NCBI RefSeq assembly: GCF_000210295.1
Contig: NC_026741.1
Coordinates: 558,001-622,000 of the forward strand
DNA: 64,000 bases
From: Trypanosoma brucei gambiense DAL972
Taxonomy: Eukaryota; Euglenozoa; Kinetoplastea; Trypanosomatida; Trypanosomatidae
Direction: 5' to 3'
A program made the translations under genes and the position numbers. Positions 30,472-40,100 of the stretch are shown here, piece after piece. Numbering within the stretch: position 1 is the first letter of the stretch; every line of letters begins with the position of its first letter. The notes beneath the pieces were generated by a model. The model was given only the letters and a program-made list of their open reading frames with translations. It was not told the origin of the DNA and did not search any database.

Positions 30472-31270
30472 GTCACTGTGGTTAAGGCTGTTTCTATCAT
30501 AATTCCCCTTTCCTCCTTTCTCTATTCCACACAGAGTCGCCCTCGGTTGCAGGTGTTAGGTGTTGATGTTGATGATGCTGTTGCTGATGTTTATCACCCT
30601 CGGCATGTCATCTCCTTTGGCGTTATTATTTTTTTTTCTATAGTTTGCAGTGTGTCGGCTCACTTTTGTAACTTTGACTATGAGTTTTCTGCCGCTTCAC
30701 AAGCACATGTCCATTATTATTGTTATTATTATTTCCCTCCTCATTTCCTTAACTCATTTTTGGCTGTTTTCACTGTTGGTTCTGGTTTGTCCCTTTTTTT
30801 TTTTTTCTTCTCTCTCTTTCGCTCGCTCGATTTTTTTTTGGGGGGGGACGGTGGTGGTGGTGGTGTTCGGTTACCTCAAATATCCCTCATGAGGATATAA
30901 TACAAGGTAGAAACAATCTTAACTGTGGTGAAGGAACGCGTGGAGTAAAAAAGCACTCGCATATATAGTTTAGGAGGGAAGACAAAAAAAATTTAAAGAA
31001 AAAAAGAGTCTAGGGGCACATCTCCTGCACACGCGTACACACAGGTATAATTTGTGTTTTCCTGTTTATTTGTTTGTTTCAGCACACAGAATCGGGTATT
31101 GACGTGCTGTGGCGATCGGTAGCACAAGATAAAGGGGAAGTGGTGTGAAGGTGCACAGAGGACACGACACCTCACGCAAACAGAGGGGGGAAAAGAAAAT
31201 AGAAATAAAAGGGAAAAAAGCAAAGTAACGTGACGTAAACTCAAAAAGAGTAATTGTCACACGGACCATA

Positions 31271-34200
31271 ATGACTAGTGAAGAGCAAAGACGGCAGTTG
31301 TATAACCGACAGGAATATGTTGTCGGTACGGAGACACAAGCAAAGTATGGATGCACGGATGTACTTGTCGTGGGGGCATGTGGACTGGGTGCGGAAATTA
31401 TAAAGAATTTAACGCTCACTGGCGTGCGCTCTATCAAAGTATTGGACAACGGCCTTGCAACACTGCAGGACTTGGGCACAAACTTCTTTTTGACTCCCGC
31501 AGATATGGGTAAACCGCGCGCGGAAGTGGTGGCTGCGAGAGCACAGGAGCTGAACCGTTTCGTTAGCGTAACTGCTGTCGACGTCCCTTTGCACGAGGTT
31601 ATACCAGCAGTTCATGTGGTGGTCTTCGTTAACCAGCGCACAACACTGCTTCTTGCCGAAAACGCCATGGCACGAAAACATAACGTGAAATTTGTGGCAT
31701 GTGAAAGCCGTGGCGTCGCTGGGTGCGTGTTTGTGGATGCCGGCCCCTCCTTTACTGTGCTTGACCCCGACGGCGAGGAAACAGTTGTATGTGTCGTGAC
31801 GAATATATCTCGGGATGGTGTTGTATCACTACATGAAGACAAGAAGCACGAGTGCGAAGTTGGCGGTCGCGTGTTTCTTACGGGTTTGGTATCGCCCGAG
31901 TCACTAAACTCGACGGTTGATCCCTTTGCTCTACACAACGGTCGGGCCACCACCGAGTGCGCACAGGGTGATAATTCACCCACTGGGGCTTCGTCATCTC
32001 TGCGGCTGTTTGAAGTGTCGGAAGTCGTCTCACCCTTTCATCTGCGACTGAAAGACTTCGGCGCAATTGTTGGTGATTCCCCAATCGAAACAGGCTATGC
32101 ATGCTACCTCCACACGACCAAACGGAAGGTCCTCGTGGGGTTTAAAGACCTTCAGCTCAGCGTGATGCAGCCAGAGTTTGTTACGTTGTTTGACAGCGAA
32201 AAGAAAATGATGGCCCCAATGACACTTCACGCCCTGTTCCGAGCTGTGCACAGCCATGGAAAGCTGCCGACGACACCAATCGAGGTTAGAGATGTGCTGA
32301 AGGCAGCCGAGGCGTACTTCAGTAGTGGAAATGATCAGGTGCACAATGGCTTTGATGTGGAGACTGCCGAGAGTATACTTTCAGTAATGCATGGTCGGCT
32401 TAACCCCATGGACTGCTTCATTGGTGGTCTTGCCTCGCAGGAGGTTCTCAAGGTGTGCAGCGGCAAATTCACTCCGCTGCGTCAGTGGTTGTACTACGAT
32501 GCACGGGAGTTGCTTGTGGCACGGGGCGAGATGAGTGAAACCGGGTGCGTGTCAACCGCGCCAGGCGGGAGTCGTTATGATGGGCAAATTGCTGTTCTCG
32601 GCTCTTCTTTCCAGTCTTTCCTTTCTCGGCAGCGTGTCTTCATTGTGGGCGCGGGAGCACTCGGGTGTGAACTTATCAAGAACGTCGCATGCATGGGTTT
32701 TGGCGCCGTCTCCGTTACAGACATGGACACCATTGAAATGAGTAACCTCTCAAGGCAGTTTCTCTTTCGCAACAGCCACATTGGGAAACAGAAGTCTAAA
32801 GTAGCGGGAGAGGCAGCACGTGCCATAAACGGTGATTTGAAGGTAAGCGCATATCTGGAGAAGGTGGCGCAAGAAACAGAAAATGTGTTTGATGAGAAGT
32901 TCTGGGAGTCCCATTCTCTTGTACTCAACGCGCTTGACAATGTAGAAAGCCGGAAATATGTTGATGCGCGGTGCCTATTCTTCAGGAAACCCTTGTTTGA
33001 GAGCGGAACGCTCGGTCCAAAATGCAATGTTCAGTGCGTGATTCCGTATTGCACTGAAAGCTACAGTAGCAGTTATGATCCACCGGAGAAGTCTATCCCG
33101 CTTTGCACGTTGAAAAACTTCCCCAACGTCATTGAGCACACTATTCAGTGGGCGCGGGATAACTTCGATGCCGTGTTTTTCAGCACGCCCAGTGATGTGA
33201 ACGGCTACCTGGAAGACCCCACAACTTTTGCATCTAATTTGGAGCGGGACCCCGGAACGAAGTCAATTGTATTGAAGGCCGTTCGAGACGCGTTAGTGCA
33301 GTGGCCGAAGGATGCTGCCGACTGTGTCCGCATGGCGCGAAGTCTGTTCCACGAATATTTCAACTCGTCCTTCAGGCAGTTGCTACACAATCTTCCCCTT
33401 GACAAGCGCAATGACAACGGTGACCTCTTTTGGAGCGGTGCAAAGAAGCCGCCAAAACCTCAGGAGTTCAGCGTGGACTCTGAACTAAACGTTTCGTTTG
33501 TCTATCACTGTGCCAAACTTCTTGCACAGGTTTACAACCTGTCAGCCTTCACGCTGTCGGTGAAGGAGGTTGCAGAACTGGCGATGCAAGTAGCAGTTCC
33601 TGGTTTTGTCCCACGTGAGGCGCGTTTCGAAACAAATGAGGCTGAGAACAAAGAGGGAGCCGCAGCACAACTTGTTGGTGACTTGACGATGCAAGATCTT
33701 CCTCCAGTGAGTCAATTTAACTCTCGGCGAATGAACCCACTGGTGTTTGAAAAGGACGACCCCAATAATTCCCACATGGACTACATCACAGCTTGCTCAA
33801 ACCTCCGTGCCACGGCGTATAGCATTCCTCCGGCGGATGTTCACTATACAAAACGCATTGCTGGAAGAATCATCCCTGCAATGGTAACAACAACGGCCCT
33901 AGTTACTGGGCTAGTGGGGATAGAAGCACTCAAGTACCTCCTCCTCGCGCATCGTGAGAATGGTGCACAGGGACTTGCTAAGGCCAATCCAATAACAGAG
34001 AAAGTACAGGAGGAGTATCTGAGTTTGTACCGCAATGCGTTTGTTAATGTCGCACTGCCCTTCATGGCTTTCTCCGACCCCATCGCCGCTCCTGCAAAGA
34101 CAGTTCCGATGCCCGACGGCTCATCGGTCCGCTGGGGAATTTGGGATCGCATTGATATTAATGAAGGCCGTGACATCACCGTGAAGGAGCTCGTTAGTAT

Positions 34201-34438
34201 CCTTGAGAAACGGCATCAGCTGGAAATATTCATCATTGCGTTACCATGTGGAAAGATGGTATACTCACAGTTTGGTAATGTGAAGGACCGCGACAAACCA
34301 GTCTCCGTTGTCGTGCGCGAAAAGACAAAAGGGGAGGAAAAAGATGAGCTGAGTTGCATTTGCTTTGTCGCCACGGGGAGCATCGGAGATAATGACGTGG
34401 ATATTCCTCTAATTTATTACAGGTACAAGGATTTTTAA
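31271..34438 (+). CDS. UBA1: ubiquitin-activating enzyme E1
   Basis: A 1055-residue E1 that adenylates ubiquitin with ATP and passes it to its own cysteine before transfer to E2s. The inactive adenylation half begins near residue 15. The active adenylation domain has the nucleotide motif GAGALGCE starting at G460, followed by [11 protein letters not shown]. The catalytic cysteine is C612 in [12 protein letters not shown], preceded by the family segment ESGTLGPK and [13 protein letters not shown]. The ubiquitin-fold domain occupies the last ~100 residues. Length matches human and yeast UBA1. All catalytic features are intact. Trypanosomes have more than one UBA1-like gene, and which paralogue this is was not determined. 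Confidence 0.96.
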   Translation: MTSEEQRRQLYNRQEYVVGTETQAKYGCTDVLVVGACGLGAEIIKNLTLTGVRSIKVLDNGLATLQDLGTNFFLTPADMGKPRAEVVAARAQELNRFVSVTAVDVPLHEVIPAVHVVVFVNQRTTLLLAENAMARKHNVKFVACESRGVAGCVFVDAGPSFTVLDPDGEETVVCVVTNISRDGVVSLHEDKKHECEVGGRVFLTGLVSPESLNSTVDPFALHNGRATTECAQGDNSPTGASSSLRLFEVSEVVSPFHLRLKDFGAIVGDSPIETGYACYLHTTKRKVLVGFKDLQLSVMQPEFVTLFDSEKKMMAPMTLHALFRAVHSHGKLPTTPIEVRDVLKAAEAYFSSGNDQVHNGFDVETAESILSVMHGRLNPMDCFIGGLASQEVLKVCSGKFTPLRQWLYYDARELLVARGEMSETGCVSTAPGGSRYDGQIAVLGSSFQSFLSRQRVFIVGAGALGCELIKNVACMGFGAVSVTDMDTIEMSNLSRQFLFRNSHIGKQKSKVAGEAARAINGDLKVSAYLEKVAQETENVFDEKFWESHSLVLNALDNVESRKYVDARCLFFRKPLFESGTLGPKCNVQCVIPYCTESYSSSYDPPEKSIPLCTLKNFPNVIEHTIQWARDNFDAVFFSTPSDVNGYLEDPTTFASNLERDPGTKSIVLKAVRDALVQWPKDAADCVRMARSLFHEYFNSSFRQLLHNLPLDKRNDNGDLFWSGAKKPPKPQEFSVDSELNVSFVYHCAKLLAQVYNLSAFTLSVKEVAELAMQVAVPGFVPREARFETNEAENKEGAAAQLVGDLTMQDLPPVSQFNSRRMNPLVFEKDDPNNSHMDYITACSNLRATAYSIPPADVHYTKRIAGRIIPAMVTTTALVTGLVGIEALKYLLLAHRENGAQGLAKANPITEKVQEEYLSLYRNAFVNVALPFMAFSDPIAAPAKTVPMPDGSSVRWGIWDRIDINEGRDITVKELVSILEKRHQLEIFIIALPCGKMVYSQFGNVKDRDKPVSVVVREKTKGEEKDELSCICFVATGSIGDNDVDIPLIYYRYKDF

Positions 34439-35632
34439 ACAATTTCTGCCGTGTCTTCACTTCAAAGCACGAAAACTTCTAACGCGCCAATCCTTCGATC
34501 TACTCGCTTCTGCTGAGCCTTTTAGCCAGTGAGGTCTTTTCCCTCTGTACGGAAGGGAGAAAAGTAGAAGTGGTATCCTTTCTTTCTGTTTTGGGGAACC
34601 ATGGGGCCGCCTAGCGATAAATGTAGGGGGGGGATAGTGAGCAAGGAGAAAGCAAACAACAGAAAAAAATACGCAAGAGAAAAAAAAAGATGAAAAGGAA
34701 AGAGAAGATAAGGTAAGATAAGAGGGACAAACGGGACAGCAACAGAAGCAAAAAAAAAAAGAAAAAAATCTGGCTATCTGCGGGCACGATAATGGGAGAA
34801 AAGGAAAGTATATATGTACCCAATTATATACGTTCTTTAACGGGGGCGAGTGTGGAGCCACTGGATGTTTGTGATCGCATTTTGTTTTTTTTCCCCCTTT
34901 TGTGTGTGGGCATTTTGTTTTTTGCCTGGGAAGAGGATATGAGCAGATAAGACATGTGAAAGGTCGGTCGCAACGTGAGAGTCACTACACCGGATGGAAA
35001 TTACCATAGGGGCAAAAAAATAAATAAATATGGAGAAAAGTTGTGGAAAGTGCATGAATGGCAATATCTGGTTTCCAGGGAGCATGTTGATTCAGTTGAA
35101 AAAAAAAAAATGAATACACTTATGATGGTTTAATAAAGCGATCGGCTCTCAATTTCACAGAAGATAACACGTTTATTATCATTATTGTTGTTATTATTCT
35201 CCCATCCCCCCCTCCGCGATGCAAAAGCCACACAGCACCACAGCACCTGACGGGAAGGGTCTTTCCCTCCCATTTTCACTTTTCTTGTTTCTTTCCGGGG
35301 GGTTCATACGCTTCCTCTTTGCAACACCATTCTGTCAAACTCTTAAGGGCACGTCCCCCTGTTTTGGTTTCCCACCTCTCTTCCACCATCATTGTCCTAT
35401 TTGTTATTATTATTATTATTATTACTGTTGTTGTTTTTTGACCTCCGGCACTGACACACGTGCATATGCACGTATATGTGTGCTCTGGCATGCGCTTATG
35501 TAGAGTGCAGGAAAGATCTATAAACAGGTGTTTTTCGATGACAGTGAGGAAGGCGGAGAACACAGCAGAATATAGGAAAGGCAAAAGCACAAAAGTAGGT
35601 ACAGCCGGAACCACTCTCCTACCGCGACGGTG
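34439..35632 (+). other. intergenic region with possible uORF
   Basis: No main gene. Purine-rich to about 35.1 kb, then TTA-rich and CT-rich blocks (35170-35205 and 35270-35440). The first AG after the TTA tract is at 35511-35512. An ATG at 35538 then opens a 31-codon frame. Other acceptors further down, such as AG at 35543-35544, would remove it. Confidence 0.45.
35404..35424 (+). repeat. (TTA)n microsatellite
   Basis: Seven TTA units forming part of the polypyrimidine-like region before the metallo-hydrolase gene. Confidence 0.85.
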
Positions 35633-35633
35633 A
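35538..35633 (+). other. possible upstream ORF overlapping the next start
   Basis: A 31-codon ATG-initiated frame (beginning MTVRKAENTAEYRKGK) whose TGA at 35631-35633 overlaps the A of the main ATG at 35633 (TGATG). It is present in the mRNA only if splicing uses the AG at 35511-35512 or an earlier site. It could limit translation of the hydrolase gene or permit reinitiation. Confidence 0.35.
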
Positions 35634-36694
35634 TGCGCCACTTCAGATTAAACCGTTGCTCTTACACGCCGAACCTAACCTCGCTAACTAATCAGGTGAA
35701 CCGTAGTGAACGACTGCGCAAGTGGGGCAGTGCTGGTGTCCCACCCGGTGTTCCCCGCATCCCTCGACTCGAAGCAAAGGGCATTGCCATATTACATGAA
35801 TCTCCCAAAGTGATACTTGCCGGTCGCAGCCGATGCAACAACTTTGACAGCAATCAGTACATGTTAATTAACAAGGCGACCAAACGTTGTTTGTTGGTTG
35901 ATGCATCCGACGACTGGCCAGACGACTGGGCCGCATTTATTGGAGCTTCTGACTTGACCTTAACACATGTGTTCCTCACGCATTGCCACATCGACAATAT
36001 TATTAACCTGAATGCTTTTCTCACTATATGCGGCAGCCGGCAGAAGCAACGAGTTCAAGTCGACAGCCAGGATAATGATAACCGCGAGGACGATAATGGG
36101 AGTGATGAAATCGGTGTTATGTGGTGTCCAGCAGAGGAATGTTGGGTGCAAAACTTTAAGCGGTCCTGCGAAAGGTACGGAAGGTTCGAGGAGATGCACC
36201 AGGTGCTTCCCATGATGTGCCGTAGCCTTTACACGCCCCAGCACTTAGTGGACCCGGTAATAGCTGGTTTCTCTCGTCGCAATGCCCGGCACCTTCGGCG
36301 GAACGATGTGCTGCTGTCAGCGGCCACGAATCGGGCAACGTCGTTTATTGACTTTGGTAACGGCGTACTCCTTTATTACATATTTTCCCCAGGACACTCC
36401 CCTGGCCACATGATGCTTCACATACCAACGGAAAGAATCCTTTTCAGTGGTGACCTTCTCTTCTTCAACAAGGTGGGCCGAGTGGATTTGCCCTGGGCGA
36501 CGGGCGTACGGCTCGCTGAGAGCCTGCGCCTGTTAGAAGCACTTCCAGACAATACCGTTGTGGTTCCGGGCCACGGCCGCATGACGACGCTGGGTCGTGA
36601 AAGGCGTGAGAATAAGGCGCTGCAACAGTGTTATCAACGACAGGAGATTGGGAAACAAGAGGTGTCAGTGGGTTTTAATGAAGGCTATCTTTAA
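35633..36694 (+). CDS. metallo-beta-lactamase-fold hydrolase
   Basis: A 353-residue protein with the MBL fold found in glyoxalase II, RNase Z and related hydrolases. The metal-binding motif is THCHIDN (116-122): H117, H119 and D121 are present, but the histidine that normally follows the aspartate is N122. The other ligands are visible: H255 (SPGHSPGH), D274 (FSGDLLF) and H314 (VPGHGRM). An insertion of about 60 residues (133-195), partly acidic (DSQDNDNREDD), follows motif 1. The N-terminal ~45 residues are basic and Pro-rich, possibly a mitochondrial signal. The GTG at 35630 just before the ATG was not used as start. Substrate unknown. Confidence 0.85.
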   Translation: MRHFRLNRCSYTPNLTSLTNQVNRSERLRKWGSAGVPPGVPRIPRLEAKGIAILHESPKVILAGRSRCNNFDSNQYMLINKATKRCLLVDASDDWPDDWAAFIGASDLTLTHVFLTHCHIDNIINLNAFLTICGSRQKQRVQVDSQDNDNREDDNGSDEIGVMWCPAEECWVQNFKRSCERYGRFEEMHQVLPMMCRSLYTPQHLVDPVIAGFSRRNARHLRRNDVLLSAATNRATSFIDFGNGVLLYYIFSPGHSPGHMMLHIPTERILFSGDLLFFNKVGRVDLPWATGVRLAESLRLLEALPDNTVVVPGHGRMTTLGRERRENKALQQCYQRQEIGKQEVSVGFNEGYL

Positions 36695-37125
36695 TGTGGA
36701 AACTTGTGGGAAAAACTGGAAGGAGAGGAAGTCGGTGGCGTTTTGCTCCTTTCGGGGCCCGTAACGACCTCTTCACTATTCCCTTACCTTACTATCTATC
36801 GGGGGGTGGAGGTGCGCACACATATAAAGAGATGAAAGAAGATGCACCGACTGTAACATAACATTGGCCCAAGTGCTCGATTTCTCACTCCACTCATTAA
36901 TGCAGCCATACATATGTTTTTTTTCCCCCACTCTTTTCTTCTCACACCCCACCTGCCCCGAAATAGTCCCTGAGAGGGAGGTTTTATTTTTCTTTTTTTG
37001 TGGGTCTGCTTCGGCCGCATCAACAGCAGCCGACAACACCCAATCTGCGCAAGCAGGAAAACGGAGGGAATATCGTGCCAAGTAGTCAGGTCAACGTGCC
37101 TCATTAACTCTCCCTTCAAGCAACG
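36695..37125 (+). other. intergenic region
   Basis: No gene. A CT-rich tract at about 36916-36960 is followed by AG at 36965-36966. The first ATG after it is 37126. Confidence 0.5.
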
Positions 37126-40100
37126 ATGTCGGTTACAGTGAACGCTGTTCGTGAGTCTGCAGAGGCTGTCAGCCTAACTATACTCTCATGTGAGCCCGCG
37201 CAGCAGAAAATAGCCGTCAGGTTCGGTGGCTCACATGGTGGTTGGCGTTGGATCGATGTTCCCACAAACACACCTGTTATATTAGAGCGCATGCGTCCGG
37301 AGGCAGGGGCAGAAAGCAGTGAGGGCCCTACCAGTAATGGTGCTGCAATGGAGGGGTGTGAGGAATATGAATTAGCCGTCACACCGTCTCCCCCTGTGGA
37401 TGGGCGCGATGAGAGTGTTTGCTCGTTGGTCGGAGTCGATACCCGTCAAGTGGTTCAAAAGCCCGTTTTATTGAGTGGTGCAGATGAAGGAGGTCGTGTT
37501 TTTGAGCTTTTGTTGAAATGGACCCTGTTGGATGCAACTCCCACACCGCGGGAGTCAACACCCGATAAAGCACCTGAAGATCACTCGGGCACGGAAACGG
37601 AAACACGGAATGAAGAGGAAGTAATTGTGGATACTGCGAATAAAGACGATGAGAAGGGTGAGGAAGCACCCCCGCCTCCTCCAATCGTTGCTCAACCCGA
37701 CGAAAGTAAGGAGAAGGAAATATCCGAGAATCCCAGTGGTCACGATTCCCCCAAAGACAAAAGAGTTGAGCGACACGTTAACCCTGTGAAAGAATTGGAG
37801 GAGCCCAAACAGCAAGAGGCAGAGCGAGAGCCGCAACAAGAGCAAGCCCCACAACCTCGGTGCAACCAGAGTGAGTGGAAATGGAAAAGCAGCGTGATTC
37901 CAACACTCCCCGCGGATGTTTCGGCGGCACGCCACGTGCTCATTGCCACAATCGTATCAGTACAGCAACACGCAGTGTTACCGAATCGGCATGTGGTGGT
38001 AAAGCTAGGTATTGAGGCGCCCAATGAGCGCATGTCCCTTTTGCCGCTGTTGCGAACAAGGGCGGTTACACAGTATGATGCAGTAAAGGTTGCACAGATG
38101 GGGCCACCGGTGCTGTTTCCACTCTCAGAAAATGTTTCCGTCTATTGCGCCGTAGCGGATAAACGTGCAGATCATCCGAGTGATAGTGGTGGGATTGGGA
38201 GAAGGGTGTATCGCAGAGGCAGGCCCGCACCCACCAAATCACCCGGCAGATCGCTTGCAAGGATCCCAAAGGCCGAGTTGGATAAACACGCCGCGGAGAA
38301 GGCTTCCAAACCACACACGGCGACCTCGGGTGAATGTACTTTTTCCTTGCCCCAACGAATTGAGGGCACAGGCAACAGTGACAATGCCGGTGGTGGAAGG
38401 AATGGAGGTGCCAGTGTGTTTCATTGGGAGAAGCATTCCCACATGGAGCATGCGTACATTGCCCACGGTACAATACAATGCGGAAACAACGAGGTAGAAC
38501 TGGCCTTCCTCCGAATGACAGTCGGGGCGTACCGCGACGCGTGTCGAGGGCACGGTGCCGCCAGACGGAATGGATTTGGCACCGTCGAGGTTCGCGTGGA
38601 AGACATTGAATTAAACGAAACAACCGAAAAACAGCGGCCAGAGCATGATAACACCCTGGTGGAAGTTTGGCTGACACAACCGGAAGTGGATGCCGTTAGC
38701 GGTACCCATAGTGACAGGACCGGCGCAGCCGCTGCGGCATCCACTTCCACAAAAAACAGCTCGGGGTGCCGCCATCTGGTGCTCCTAAGTAGCAGTAATT
38801 GCATTCAGCCGCTGCATTTTCCTGTGAGCGAACCCTTCGCATATCTTTCTTGGGCAGTGGTACCAGCACAACAGAAACAAGGTGTTCAGGAAAATGTACT
38901 TCATGGCGCTGCGCCCATATGTCTCGTGCGGCCGGGTGTTTGGACACCAATCACAATAAAACTTAGAGACAGGAATAAATCCGCCTCCTTTATTAAACTT
39001 TGGTACTGCTTCACTAGCGACGGTCGCAGCGGGACGGACGACCCCAGTCGGCCATATCATCCAGCTTCAAATAGCACTGATGATGGCAATTGTTATTCAC
39101 TTCGAGTTTACTTAGACAGTTGCACCAACCTCTACCCCCTAGTGCAACTATACTCTCGTGATGGTAATGCGAAGGCATTCCGCCTCTTGATCATGGACCC
39201 AGAGGACGAGGTAGCCGTATCCGCCTCTCGTCCTATGGACTTGAATGACATGCAGCTCTACTGTAACTACAAAGGGGGAGAAGACAGGACACCCCCCGCC
39301 ATTAAGCTTCTGTTTACGCGAGTATTCCCCTCGCATGCTCTGTACCGTTCCAGTGACTATACAGTATCGAATACTGGCGAGCAAGCAGGCACTTGCAGCG
39401 TTACGTTTTTATGCCGATTGTTTGCATTTGCCTCAGTTGCCGAAGCTCACGCAATGAACAACGCCCACTGCATAGGCGAGGGACGTGTAGTTGTCTTCCC
39501 TGGCAATGTGGTCAATGGCAAAGACGGAACAAACCTTCTGGACATTGATGTGCACGTGGCCATTGATGGCATGTTTACCCCGGGTCCCGTTGCCGTGAAA
39601 CCGACCGCGGTTACGTCCCCGCCACCATGCACTGTGCTTAGAATGCGCGGAGAAGTGGAACGGGCACCTTGCGGGGAGGGAGATGCAGTGATATGCGTAC
39701 GCTCCGTTCAGCTTTTCCATCGGCAGCAGCAACAAAAAAGACGCGGTCGAGTGGTGTGGACCGATGGGGGTTTGTCTGCAGTGTACGCGTGCTTCTGGCT
39801 CTGCCGTGGACTAAGTGGTGGTGGCGTGAAGGAGTGGAAAGAAGCACTTAAGGGTTGTCAAGTGTTAACGCTCACACCTAAGCAACAGAGGCATCACCAC
39901 CACCAGCAGCAGCAGGAGGTGTCGTTGCAGTGTAACGAATTCGTCCTTTCTACAGGTGGAGAGAAGCTTGTGTTGTGCGCTGTTTTCATTCCTAAAACGA
40001 CGGAAACTGTTGACGACGAGGCCAAGGTGCGTAACACCGCCTCTAACTTGCTGAGGAAGCTGGTGCGCAAAGTGAACAAAAAGAAACAGGAAAGCGAGTC

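Larger units (their letters stand above)
28678..31270 (+). other. 2.6-kb gene-free low-complexity region
   Basis: No supported protein gene. The + strand alternates: purine-rich 28.68-29.25 kb, pyrimidine-rich 29.26-30.05, purine-rich 30.06-30.44, pyrimidine-rich 30.48-30.88, purine-rich again to 31.26. Several (TA)n runs and a (TG)n run are present. The last acceptor is excellent: a TG/T-rich tract at 31058-31080 ending in AG at 31081-31082. No ATG follows it before 31271, giving a 188-base 5' UTR for the E1 gene. ORFs here are Phe/Tyr/Lys-rich artefacts. Confidence 0.5.

Noticed and set aside
30478..30900. 140-codon plus-strand frame
   Set aside because: Starts with GTG, Phe-runs and Gly-runs come from simple sequence, no motif.
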